From Pseudoalteromonas sp. T1lg48 (GTDB lineage Bacteria > Pseudomonadota > Gammaproteobacteria > Enterobacterales > Alteromonadaceae), in assembly GCF_002964785.1 (NCBI RefSeq), contig NZ_PQCC01000022.1:282619-346618 (forward strand): a stretch of DNA of 64,000 bases. Reading direction: 5' to 3'. Within the stretch, counting starts at the first letter, position 1. Each line of letters opens with the position of its first letter. The notes under the pieces were generated by a model, which saw only the letters and a program-made list of their open reading frames with translations, searched no databases and had not been told where the DNA came from. Of this stretch, positions 11,718 to 20,993 are shown one piece after another. Position numbers and translations under genes: made by a program.

Positions 11718-13878
11718 CCCCCCGCACCCACGCGACTGGCGTCATACACCCCCTCGATTTGCATCAGCTTGGTCAGTAAGCGGTTGGTACTGCTTAAATC
11801 CGACACCGCAATCTTCATATTGAAAATCGCCAGCTGTTTCTCGTCCACCGTGTTCACGTTCATGCTCAGCACATTGACCTTTTCATTGGCCAGCACCGAG
11901 CTGATATCGCGAATCAGCCCCTGGCGGTCAGTGGCTTCCACCTTAATAGACAGGGCAAAGTCGCTGCTGGTATTTTCCGACCAGCTCACCTCGACGATGC
12001 GCTCCGGATGGCGCGCCTGCAAGGTGGCAAACTGCTCACAGTCACTGCGGTGTACGGCAATGCCGCGGCCCTGGGTGATATAACCACAGATGGCATCGCC
12101 GGGCACCGGCTCACAACAGCCGGCCATATGACTCATCAGCGAACCAACGCCTTCCACCACTATGCCGTTTTTATCCGCCTTGGTGCTGCGACTATGCTGC
12201 TTAAACTTAATTTCGGCTCGGGCTCGCCCTTGTTCTGCACAAAATTCAACAGTTGGTTTAAACGCACATCGGCGGCGCCTATGGCCACCAGCAGGTCATC
12301 CAGATTAGTGAAGTTAAAGCGCTTAATGGCCGGGTCGAGATCCTTGTAGGTGAGATCCAGCTTCTGCAATTCGTTATCGAGAATGTCTTTACCGGCCTGC
12401 AGGTTTTTATCTCTATCGAGCTGTTTGAACCAGTGATGGATCTTCGCCCGTGCCCGTGATGAGCGAATATAGCCAAGCGATGGGTTTAACCAGTCGCGGC
12501 TCGGGTTCGGCTCTTTCTGGGTAAGAATTTCAACCTGATCGCCGGTTTGCAATTGATAGGTAAAGGGCACAATTTTGCCAAATACCTTGGCACCTATGCA
12601 GCGATGGCCAACGTTGGAATGAATATAGTAAGCAAAGTCCAGCGGCGTGGCGCCATAGGGCAAGTCGAAAATATCGCCACGCGGGGTAAAGACATAGACC
12701 CTGTCTTCCACCACCTGGTTTTTCAGTTCATCGGCCAGGTCTGTGCCGTCGACCACTTCTTCTTGCCATTGCAGAATTTTTTGCAGCCAACTGATTTTTT
12801 GCTCATAACCGCTGTCGCGACCGCCCAGCGCTCCTTCTTTATACATCCAGTGCGCGGCCACACCGAGCTCTGCATCCTCGTGCATCTGCGCGGTGCGAAT
12901 TTGAATCTCCACGGTTTTGCCCTCGGGGCCAAAAACCACGGTGTGGATGGACTGATAGCCGTTAGGTTTTGGCGTGGCGACGTAATCGTCGAATTCTTTA
13001 GGCAGATGACGCCAGCTGGTATGCACTACGCCGAGGGCGCCATAACAATCCTGAATCTTATCTACCACGATACGCATGGCGCGAATATCGAAGAGTTGGT
13101 CGAACTCATAGTTCTTTTTGCTCATCTTTTTGTAGATGCTGTAGATATGCTTGGGGCGGCCATAAACCTCGCCCTTAATGCCCGCTTCATCAAGCTTGGT
13201 TTGCACCTGCTTGACCATATCACGCATATATTCTTCGCGGTCGAGCCGCTTTTCTTCTAAAAGTTTGGCGATACGCTTATAGGTTTGCGGATGCAAATAA
13301 CGAAACGCGAGATCTTCAAGCTCCCATTTCAACTGGCCTATCCCCAAACGGTTGGCCAGCGGTGCAAAAATGTTACTGGTTTCCTTGGCGGCAATGACCC
13401 GCTCTTCTTCATCGGCATTTTTCACTTCGCGCAGATAACATACCTGCTGCGCCAGCTTGATCACCACGGCGCGCACGTCTTCGACCATGGCCAGTAACAT
13501 GCGACGGATCTTATCCACCTGTACCTGCCCGTTGGACGCATGAGCCAAGGTGCTGATGGTGGCCATTTGCTCCACGCCCGTCAGCAACAGGCCGACATCC
13601 TTGTTGAAGTCCTCACTGACGTCACTAATGACGATTTTATCGGCAAGAAAATACGGCGTCAGGTAGGCGGTGGCCAAAGAGATCGCATCAAGATTCAGTT
13701 GCGCCAGAATTTCCACCATTTCCAGCGCCAAGCGGTCATTTTCGGCGCAGCGGAGCTCGCCGCAATAATCGGCGGCGGCTTTCACCAACTGATACTTTTC
13801 GTCACTTAACGCCAGCTGCTTTAAGGCGCTGTCGAAGTTCTCGATATGGGTGCGATGCGACTGTCTAGTTGCCACCAT
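11714..13878 (-). pseudogene. relA: (p)ppGpp synthetase RelA, interrupted by a one-base frameshift
   Basis: The reading is split. Residues 1-572 (13878 to 12160) carry the degenerate HD domain, the synthetase domain (EVYGRPKHIYSIYKKM, KPNGYQSIHT, EIQIRT), the TGS domain (VYVFTPRGDIFDLPYGATPLDFAY) and most of the helical domain. They then leave frame. A second open frame (start 12160) encodes the conserved-cysteine zinc domain (GCCEPVPGD) and the ACT domain. The natural junction is visible in the -1 frame: RAEIKFKQHSRSTKADKNG, continuing into IVVEGVG. One extra base near 12221-12230, for example in the GGG run, restores a protein of about 720 residues. RelA makes ppGpp on starved ribosomes; losing the C-terminal domains would alter ribosome sensing. 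This is a real mutation or a sequencing error. It overlaps mazG by ATGA. Confidence 0.85.
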
Positions 13879-13886
13879 GGCGGACT

Positions 13887-15197
13887 CTACCCCCGTGTAA
13901 ATAATGCCATTGTTTCGATATGACCGGTGTGCGGAAACATGTTCATAATCCCCAATTTGCTCAGCGTAAAACCGGCCGCCAGTATCGTTTTACTGTCTCT
14001 GGCCAGAGTAACGGGATCGCAAGACACGTACAAGACGCGTTTGAACTGTTTGAGCGGTAATTGCGCAAGTATGGCCTCGGCGCCCATGCGCGACGGATCA
14101 AGCAGCAACACATCAAGGTTTTTGTCAAACCAGCTCGCCCGCGCCAAGGGTTCGGTTAAATCGAAACAATGGAACTGGCAATTATCCAGGGCATTGGCCT
14201 GGGCATTAACTTGAGCATAGTCCACTGCCGAGGCCACGCCCTCAACACCGACCACTCTTTTTGCCTGCTTTGCTGCCAATAAGGAGAAGTTACCGACGCC
14301 GCAGAACAAATCCAACACCTGCTCATCGGCGCTTAACGCCAGCCACTGCATGGCCTGCGTCAACATCTGCTCGTTCACCTCGGCATTGACCTGAATAAAG
14401 TTATCCAAGCCGAACTGCAGGGACAGCGCGCCCTGGTCAATATGATAACTGGCCGCCGGTAAGCTTTGCTCGGCACTGTGCTGCCACACCAGGGTCCAGT
14501 CATGCTCGCGGGCCTGCTCTTCGACTCGTTGCTGTACCTTATCGGCAATGGCCTTGGTGTGACGTATAACTATGTAATGCTTTTCATCTGTGGCCACCAG
14601 TTGCAAATGGGACAAGGAGCGCAGCGCCGGATGCTGATTGATCTGGGTGCGAAAGAAGGCAAAAACCTCGGCAAAGCCCTGTTCCAACACCGGGCAGTGT
14701 TCAATATTAACTATCTGCTTAGAGCCTTGCTGGCGAAAGCCCACCTGCAGGCCACGACTCTTATCATGGAAAATGCTGATACGGGCGCTGCGACGATAAT
14801 GCCAGGGCTGGCTTTCTATCGGCGCCTGCCAGGGTAAGTCTTTTTGGCCGGTAAATTTGGCGAACAGCGCGCCCACCGCCTGCTGCTTGGCGTCCAGTTG
14901 TGCCTGCAGTTCAAGATGCTGCAAGTTACAGCCGCCGCATTGCTGATAATGCTGGCACAGGGGCTTAACCCGTCCGGCACTGGCGTCGAGCACCTTGATG
15001 CATTGTGCCTCGGCATAACTTTTCTTATCCGCATTGATACGTGCAAGCACGCGCTCACCTGTTAAGGCACCGTTAACAAAAACGACCTTGCCGTTACTTT
15101 TTGCCACGCCGCGCCCATGGTGATCCATGCTTTGGATATTTAGTTCTTGCGTTTGATTTTTAACTTGTTTTTTACTTGGCTTAAAAAAGTTCGCCAT
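13887..15197 (-). CDS. rlmD: 23S rRNA (uracil-1939-C5) methyltransferase
   Basis: SAM-dependent enzyme making m5U1939 in 23S rRNA, formerly RumA. It has 436 residues (E. coli 433). The N-terminal TRAM domain (about 15-75) is followed by the 4Fe-4S cysteine motif CQHYQQCGGC with the fourth Cys in EHCPVL. The SAM-binding motif is VLDLFCGVGNFSLLA, and the catalytic Cys lies in YVSCDPVTLARD. It sits 8 bp upstream of relA, the same order as in Shewanella and other relatives, and is divergent from barA. Confidence 0.96.
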   Translation of the reverse strand: MANFFKPSKKQVKNQTQELNIQSMDHHGRGVAKSNGKVVFVNGALTGERVLARINADKKSYAEAQCIKVLDASAGRVKPLCQHYQQCGGCNLQHLELQAQLDAKQQAVGALFAKFTGQKDLPWQAPIESQPWHYRRSARISIFHDKSRGLQVGFRQQGSKQIVNIEHCPVLEQGFAEVFAFFRTQINQHPALRSLSHLQLVATDEKHYIVIRHTKAIADKVQQRVEEQAREHDWTLVWQHSAEQSLPAASYHIDQGALSLQFGLDNFIQVNAEVNEQMLTQAMQWLALSADEQVLDLFCGVGNFSLLAAKQAKRVVGVEGVASAVDYAQVNAQANALDNCQFHCFDLTEPLARASWFDKNLDVLLLDPSRMGAEAILAQLPLKQFKRVLYVSCDPVTLARDSKTILAAGFTLSKLGIMNMFPHTGHIETMALFTRG

Positions 15198-15277
15198 GCC
15201 CCGCCCTAATTTACATTGCTAAAGATCGGTGTAAGCTATAACCTAAACTTAACACAGTCTCATTTATTTGTTTGCTT

Positions 15278-18037
15278 ATGAACCGACTAGGCCTTCGGGA
15301 TTCAGTCCTGATCCTGACCTTGGTGCCTACTGTGGTGATTGGTCTATTGCTCGGCGGTTATTTTACTATAAATCGCTACCTAGAGTTGGATGAATTTCTA
15401 ATCGAGCAAGGCAGCACCATTATCGAGCCATTAAGTATTGCCATAGAGCAACCCTTAGTTAAAAACGACAAAGCCGCCTTAGAACGTATTGCTCGACACA
15501 TTCACAATATGCACTCGCCGCTGATCAAGTCGGTGGCCATTTTTGATGCCAGCGATTCTTTGGTGGTGACCAGCAATCTGCATCGAAATTTTGAGCGTCT
15601 GACCAATATTCCTCCCGAGGTGCATCAAAGCCTGAACAAGGCCATTCGCGACGATCAGTATTTAATTTTCTATCGCGGCGTACTCGATCCCAATGCCCCA
15701 AGCCATCTGCCATTTCAAACCGCCGGCACTGTGATGGTGCAATTTAACCGCCAGGCCGCGGTGATTGAGCAACAAAAAGCAATTTTGATCAGCGCCGCGG
15801 TGATCCTGTTGGCCATCGGCTTTGCCGTGGCGATCTCCATACGCCTCAGCCGCATGATCACCCAGCCTCTGTCGCGCCTGGTGCGTGCCACCGGTGAGGT
15901 CGCCCGTGGCGAAGAACCACAAAATATCACCCAGACCATGCAGGGGGAGCTGGAGCAATTGCGTTTAGGCTTGGTAAGTATCACCGAATACATGGCCGAT
16001 GAAAAAGACGAAATGCAGCGCCATATCGACCAGGCCACCGCTGATTACCAGGAAACCCTGGAACAGTATGAAACCCAAAATATTCAGCTGAATATCGCCA
16101 AGCGCGAGGCCCTGGCCGCCAACAAGGTGAAGTCGGACTTCCTGGCGAAGATGAGTCACGAGCTGCGCACCCCGCTTAACGGCGTCATCGGCTTTGCCCG
16201 CCAGCTTTATAAAACGCCGCTGAATAAGAGCCAAAAAGATTACCTCGATACCATAGAGGCCTCGGCCAACAGCCTGCTCAGCATCATCAGCGATATTCTC
16301 GATTTCTCCAAGCTCGAAGCCGGCGCCATGGAGCTGGAAAGCATTCAGTTCCAGTTACGCGATGCGGTAAACGAGGTGCTGACCCTGCTCGCCCCCGGCG
16401 CCCATGAGAAAAACCTGGAGCTGTCGATTCATGTTAACCCCAATGTACCGGAGCAACTGCTTGGCGATCCGACCCGTTTTCGCCAAATACTTACCAACTT
16501 AGTGAGTAACGCCATTAAGTTTACCGAGCAGGGTGAGATTAATATAGATATCAGCAGTCGCCTGCTGGCCGATGAGCGCACCTCCTTGTTGATCTCGGTA
16601 AAAGACACCGGCGTGGGCATTGCCATGGATAAACAAGACACCTTGTTTACTCCCTTTGGTCAGGCCGACTCCAGCATCACCCGTAAATTTGGCGGCACCG
16701 GTCTGGGGCTGATTATCACCAAGCATTTGGTGGAAGCCATGGGTGGACGCATCACTCTAAACAGCGCGCCGGGCAAAGGCACCTGCTTTACCTTTAATGC
16801 GGTGTTTAAACTGCCGGACCATCACTTCCAAAGCGAGCTGCCCTGTGCCTCGCTGGCCAATAAGCGGGTGCTGTATTTCGAGCAAAACGAGCACAGCTAT
16901 ATGGCCACCACCAGCATTTTGCATGCCTGGGGCGTGCATGTAAGCGGTTGTCGCAGCCTGGAAGAACTTGAGCAGGTGTTAAGCGGCTCCTTCACATTCG
17001 ATATCTGCGTGCTCGGCGATGCCGGCGGCGTCGAGTCCATGGCGCTGATGAAACAGCTTATTACCCTGGTGCGCCCGCACAGCGACTATATCTATTTGCT
17101 GCTTAATACGGTGTCGCACAATATGCGCGAGGCCCTGGTTGGCAGCGGAGCCGACGGTTGCCTCAGCAAACCCATTAATCATCGCAAGTTCTGTGAAATG
17201 TTGGCGGCGCCCTATCGTCTCGACCACCCCACCATTCACACCCAGGACCGCAAGGCCAGCCGCCTGCCGTTAAAGGCCCTGGTGGTGGACGACAACGACG
17301 CCAACCTGAAACTGATCTGCGCCCTGCTTGAAGAGCAGGTCGAAGAGCTGGACACCGCCCATAACGGTGCCCAGGCGGTGGAAGTCTGTAAAAGCCATAA
17401 ATACGATATGATCTTTATGGACATTCAGATGCCAATTATGGACGGTATTACCGCCTGTAAGCTGATTTGCGAGTCCTCCCTCAATGAGGATACGCCGATC
17501 ATCGCCGTGACCGCCCATGCCCTAAGCGGCGAAAAGGAGCAGCTTAAGGACGTCGGCTTTGCCAGCTACCTCACCAAGCCTTTGGACGAAGACATGCTCT
17601 GCGAGGTGCTGATGGAGCACGGCGCCGACCATAAGCGTCTGCGTGAGCGCCACGGCAACAAGAGCGCCCTAAGCACACCGCCCTTTACCAGCAATGGCCT
17701 GAACTGGGAGCTCGCCCTGCAGCGCGCCGGCGGCAAGGAAGACCTGGCTCACGAAATGCTGAACATGCTGTTGCTGAGCATTCCCGAGACCGCCAGCCTG
17801 ATAGAAGACGCCATCGCCGCCAAGGATCATCAGCGCCTGCTGTCTATTATTCACAAGTTCCACGGCGCCTGTTGTTATACCGGAGTGCCGAAGCTGAAGA
17901 AGCTCGCCGAGCTGATTGAAACGGCCATGAAGGAGCAGGCCAGCATCAATGATATCGAGCCCGAGTTGCTGGAGTTGCTCGATGAGCTTAGGAATTTGAT
18001 GACGGATGCGGGGTTGGAGAAAAACAACTCGTTGTGA
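15278..18037 (+). CDS. barA: Hybrid sensor histidine kinase BarA
   Basis: Inner-membrane tripartite sensor kinase that phosphorylates the response regulator UvrY/GacA, controlling CsrA-sequestering small RNAs and carbon metabolism. It has 919 residues from the ATG at 15278; a TTG two codons earlier is possible. Order: TM1 about 10-30, periplasmic loop, TM2 about 168-188, HAMP, a coiled linker, HisKA with His294 (KMSHELRTPLNG), an ATPase domain (NLVSNAIKF, DTGVGI, FGGTGLGL), a degenerate receiver-like segment about 530-645, a receiver with Asp715 (FMDIQMPIMDG), and an HPt domain with His859 (HKFHGACCYTGVP). It is divergent from rlmD. No uvrY is in the window. Confidence 0.95.
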   Translation: MNRLGLRDSVLILTLVPTVVIGLLLGGYFTINRYLELDEFLIEQGSTIIEPLSIAIEQPLVKNDKAALERIARHIHNMHSPLIKSVAIFDASDSLVVTSNLHRNFERLTNIPPEVHQSLNKAIRDDQYLIFYRGVLDPNAPSHLPFQTAGTVMVQFNRQAAVIEQQKAILISAAVILLAIGFAVAISIRLSRMITQPLSRLVRATGEVARGEEPQNITQTMQGELEQLRLGLVSITEYMADEKDEMQRHIDQATADYQETLEQYETQNIQLNIAKREALAANKVKSDFLAKMSHELRTPLNGVIGFARQLYKTPLNKSQKDYLDTIEASANSLLSIISDILDFSKLEAGAMELESIQFQLRDAVNEVLTLLAPGAHEKNLELSIHVNPNVPEQLLGDPTRFRQILTNLVSNAIKFTEQGEINIDISSRLLADERTSLLISVKDTGVGIAMDKQDTLFTPFGQADSSITRKFGGTGLGLIITKHLVEAMGGRITLNSAPGKGTCFTFNAVFKLPDHHFQSELPCASLANKRVLYFEQNEHSYMATTSILHAWGVHVSGCRSLEELEQVLSGSFTFDICVLGDAGGVESMALMKQLITLVRPHSDYIYLLLNTVSHNMREALVGSGADGCLSKPINHRKFCEMLAAPYRLDHPTIHTQDRKASRLPLKALVVDDNDANLKLICALLEEQVEELDTAHNGAQAVEVCKSHKYDMIFMDIQMPIMDGITACKLICESSLNEDTPIIAVTAHALSGEKEQLKDVGFASYLTKPLDEDMLCEVLMEHGADHKRLRERHGNKSALSTPPFTSNGLNWELALQRAGGKEDLAHEMLNMLLLSIPETASLIEDAIAAKDHQRLLSIIHKFHGACCYTGVPKLKKLAELIETAMKEQASINDIEPELLELLDELRNLMTDAGLEKNNSL

Positions 18038-18042
18038 CCGCT

Positions 18043-18083
18043 GGTGTGATTACCATCACACCCAAGGGGGCCAGCCCCCTTGG
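18043..18083 (+). terminator. Two tandem hairpins after barA
   Basis: Two perfect stems follow the barA stop: GGTGTGAT-tacc-ATCACACC (18043-18062) and CCAAGGGGG-ccag-CCCCCTTGG (18062-18083). The downstream sequence has only a short TTTT, so termination efficiency is uncertain, but the position fits the end of the barA transcript. Confidence 0.55.
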
Positions 18084-18087
18084 CACC

Positions 18088-18397
18088 CAGGTTTTGGATG
18101 AGTTTCCTGCTCGCAAATAACAAGGCCGGTGCTTTGCTTCTAGATTAGGAGGCAATTAAGTAACACCGCGCTACGTATTGAGATCTTGTCGGTTCGCCGA
18201 CTTCGACTTAGAGGAAATGCTTGTCCATTTCCTCTAAGAACTCCTAGGACACCCCAGCATTTGCTTGATTCTTCGCCTGTCGGTGTTGCTAACGCACCCG
18301 GCGAAACTCGGCTATCCCTGCCTCGATTCGCCTAACTTGACCATCCCAGGTCAAGTTGTACTACCAACCCCACCATGCTCAGCGCAAATGCACGGGG
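18088..18397. repeat. Left arm of an imperfect inverted repeat flanking the beta-CASP gene
   Basis: This sequence is the inverted counterpart of 20671-20970. The best-conserved core is 18252-18397 against 20671-20816 (both 146 bp), with identical blocks CCCCAGCATTTGCTTG and GCTAACGCACCCGGCGAAAC and nearly identical surroundings. The core folds on itself: CCCCAGCATTTGC pairs with GCAAATGCACGGGG, enclosing AACTTGACC-atccc-aGGTCAAGTT. Just before it is a perfect 12-bp stem at 18208-18237. No gene is seen in 18038-18699; 18398-18699 is AT-rich spacer. Confidence 0.8.
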
Positions 18398-18699
18398 CCT
18401 GACTGATACACCTGTGTTCGAATTACGGCTATCGCAATCTGTTAGATGGCTAGGAGCGATTTACAGACAATTGCATTAAGCACCTTTTCCTTAAAGCAGA
18501 CGTTCATCAAGGCTAAACAGAGTCGTAACTTCAGGCCGATAGCTGTCATTAACCTTGATGTGGCTAATAACAGCTATTTGATCTTATGATTGACACCAGT
18601 ACATTTTCAATGCCTGTAAAATGTAAGCTGTGCTAGTTGATTTAGGAGAATAAAACTACAACGTAATGCACCCACTCTTATATGTTTGTTTGAAATTTC

Positions 18700-20391
18700 T
18701 TAATCTATCAACGATGACTTAGAAATCAACGAAATCAAACTGTCAATTTTTTTGTGTAATATAGCAATTTCTTTTTTCATATCATATTCTTCAACTGAAA
18801 ACTCTTTACCTGAATTGAGGTTGAACCAATCATGACTACCATCGAGTGTTACTACTTTAGCGATTTTTCTGTTGCAAGGATTCTCTTCGGCCGCTCTTTC
18901 TTTAATTGCTTCTTCAAGGTCATTTTTTGAGTCTGTAGTTCCATGGTTAATGAAAACTGTTGTTTGCTTTACAGTGTTATCCCCTTCTTTTAGTGAAAAT
19001 AAAAAATCAATCAAACCGTCTTCATCTGCATGAGCTGAATAGTATGGAGATAAATCAATAACTTCACCGTTTATGCTCGAATCATTACCATCCAATATCA
19101 TTCTGCCTCGACTACCAAAGCTTTGAAAACCCGTAATCACAACTGTGTTTTTAGGGTCATTACCAAATTCATCAAGGTAGCTTACAATCGGGCCTGCTTC
19201 GCACATACCTGCGCTCGCAATAATAATGCTACCTCGCTGACCTATTCCTTCAGTTTGTCCGTATGTGCTTGGTTTCTTAGTTTTCTTTTTACCTTGCTTG
19301 TTTGCATGCCTGACTCGATCAATCAAATTAATGTAGCCGAGGACCACGTCATTATCTTTGAATGTAAAATTATTTGTCTCAAAGATTTCCTTTAGGGCTT
19401 CAACATCTTGAGCACTCATTGCATTACTTTTATAGGGATATTTCTCCTTAGAATTAACTTTGAAAAGCTCTTCTAGGTAGGTACGGTTTGCTTTAACTGC
19501 CATTGGCGAATCAACGTAGATAGCGAACTTATTACTTACGTAACCTTCACGATCTTCTAGGTATTGAGGTATAACGCTTTTATCAATTAGAGACAACATC
19601 ACTCGGTAGATGTCATAAATGATTTCTTGCGTTCTATGTATAGAAAAAGCGGGGATGAACAATTTGCCATCTTTGTTAATTACTTTATCTAATATCAGGT
19701 TTTCGAGGGCGTCTAACCTGCTGGCATCTGATTTGAACTTCTCCTCTCTCTTCCTGCCACCATAAGTAGATTCTATAACGATATAATCGGTGTCATTAAA
19801 AGGTAGTTGATTGGCTTTGAGTAAAGGAAGGTACTCACGCCCATCAAAATTACACCCCACATCACCGCTAAATAAGATCGTTTTACCTTTTCTATCAGGG
19901 TCCTCTTCGAAAGCCCAGTTGATGCAAATACTGCTCGCTCCAAGAATATGACTACCTCTAAGAAACGAAACCCGTAAGTCTGTCGTGAGTCCAAATAGCC
20001 TGCCCCAACCAGAGTTAGGTCTAATGTCTACATACTCAAAATCTACCAGCTTAACATCTGTTATATCGTAAAAGTTAGCAATTTTTGCACAGTCAATCAT
20101 CGCTATTCGCGCGAGCTCTCCTGTAGCTTTGGTGCAGTAAACTTTTCCATTAAATCCGTCTTTGTATAGCTTAGGAATTAAACCGCAATGATCTAGGTGA
20201 GCATGAGTAAGCAATACAAAACGAATGTCTCTTGGATTAAAGGGAAAGTCCTGCTTGTTGATCCAGTCAGCTTCGGCTTGCCCAATATGTAGCCCACAGT
20301 CAACTAAAAATAGCGTGTCTTGTCGAAGGTGTTTCAATAAAGTACAAGAGCCACTAACTCCTTTTGTTGCGCCAATAAATTTAATTTCCAT
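18700..20391 (-). CDS. MBL-fold beta-CASP metallo-hydrolase, probable ribonuclease
   Basis: A 563-residue protein of the metallo-beta-lactamase/beta-CASP superfamily (relatives of CPSF73, archaeal aCPSF and RNase J-like exonucleases). The MBL zinc motif is LLTHAHLDHCG (His63, His65, Asp67, His68). Further motifs are ILGASS, LFSGDVG, IESTYGGRKREE, the beta-CASP segment YVDSPMAV, IIASAGMCEAGPIVSYL, GFQSFGSRGRMI and YSAHADEDGLIDFL. A short C-terminal coiled tail (KKEIAILHKKIDSLISLI) follows. AGGAAC gives the ribosome site. It is visibly more AT-rich than the neighbours and lies between two inverted structured arms in the slot where relatives have acpS, so it looks acquired. Substrate unknown; RNA cleavage is inferred from the family. 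Confidence 0.9.
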   Translation of the reverse strand: MEIKFIGATKGVSGSCTLLKHLRQDTLFLVDCGLHIGQAEADWINKQDFPFNPRDIRFVLLTHAHLDHCGLIPKLYKDGFNGKVYCTKATGELARIAMIDCAKIANFYDITDVKLVDFEYVDIRPNSGWGRLFGLTTDLRVSFLRGSHILGASSICINWAFEEDPDRKGKTILFSGDVGCNFDGREYLPLLKANQLPFNDTDYIVIESTYGGRKREEKFKSDASRLDALENLILDKVINKDGKLFIPAFSIHRTQEIIYDIYRVMLSLIDKSVIPQYLEDREGYVSNKFAIYVDSPMAVKANRTYLEELFKVNSKEKYPYKSNAMSAQDVEALKEIFETNNFTFKDNDVVLGYINLIDRVRHANKQGKKKTKKPSTYGQTEGIGQRGSIIIASAGMCEAGPIVSYLDEFGNDPKNTVVITGFQSFGSRGRMILDGNDSSINGEVIDLSPYYSAHADEDGLIDFLFSLKEGDNTVKQTTVFINHGTTDSKNDLEEAIKERAAEENPCNRKIAKVVTLDGSHDWFNLNSGKEFSVEEYDMKKEIAILHKKIDSLISLISKSSLID

Positions 20392-20418
20392 AAAGTTCCT
20401 TTTTATCTTTAAAAAAAT

Positions 20419-20429
20419 GGGGTCAGGTT
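20419..20429. other. GGGGTCAGGTT motif upstream of the beta-CASP gene
   Basis: A short GGGGTCAGGTT string preceded by an A-run, just upstream of the beta-CASP start. Similar GGGGTCAGGT strings are often seen beside REP/RAYT-type elements in gammaproteobacteria (recollection, not searched). No transposase is present here. The remainder of 20430-20670 shows no gene. Confidence 0.3.
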
Positions 20430-20670
20430 AAAATAAACGTAAAATCAGAGTCGATTTGAATATTTACAGATCGGATAATCTACAAGCTGAGATTAACACA
20501 ATAAGCGAACGACATTGCTAAATGTTGATTTAAATCGAGCCATTAGAAATGACTGCTTTCAGATCTATCGCCTGCTTTTTCAAGGTCATAGAGGAACAAG
20601 GCATTACGCTGAGCGTCGGCAAATGCACTTATCAGCCCATCAGCAAACTCTGAAGTAACAGGTATCGCCT

Positions 20671-20970
20671 CCCCGTGCATTTGCGCCGAGCATGGCTAAG
20701 GGGGGTAGCACAACTTGACCTAGGATGGTCAAGTTAGGCGAATCGAAACAGGACGTTGAGTTTCGCCGGGTGCGTTAGCCACTTGGGCACGCGCAGGCAA
20801 CAAGCAAATGCTGGGGCGCCTTGGGGTTCCAAGGGGCGGTTGGCGCAAACCGCCCTTTGGTTGTCGTCGCCAACGCGACAAAATCTATCAGCCCACAACA
20901 AGGTTGTCAGGCCGCTAGGTAACTGCTCCTGCGTTACCCTAGTACCGCCATCCATGTCAGCAAAACCTGA
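20671..20970. repeat. Right arm of the imperfect inverted repeat flanking the beta-CASP gene
   Basis: Reverse-complement counterpart of 18088-18397. The core 20671-20816 contains GGGTGCGTTAGC, the stem AACTTGACC-taggat-GGTCAAGTT and the closing pair CCCCGTGCATTTGC / GCAAATGCTGGGG. It is followed by hairpins CCTTGGggttCCAAGG and GGGCGGTT-ggcgca-AACCGCCC, then TTGTCG/CGACAA. The stem at the equivalent place in the left arm has a different sequence but still pairs, suggesting selection for structure. It occupies the whole pdxJ-side intergenic region; no gene is visible in 20392-20993. Confidence 0.8.
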
Positions 20971-20993
20971 CCTACAGGCAACCCCCTTCCCTC

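Noticed and set aside
12160-12240. Programmed ribosomal frameshift in relA
   Set aside because: No X-XXY-YYZ slippery heptamer with a downstream pseudoknot is evident at the junction, and a programmed shift is not known for RelA; a missing base explains it better.
18252-20816. The inverted arms as integron attC sites
   Set aside because: GCCTAAC and GTTAGGC occur beside the AACTTGACC stem and look like attC core strings, but the partner cores do not match the consensus, the arms are far longer than usual, and they are inverted rather than direct.
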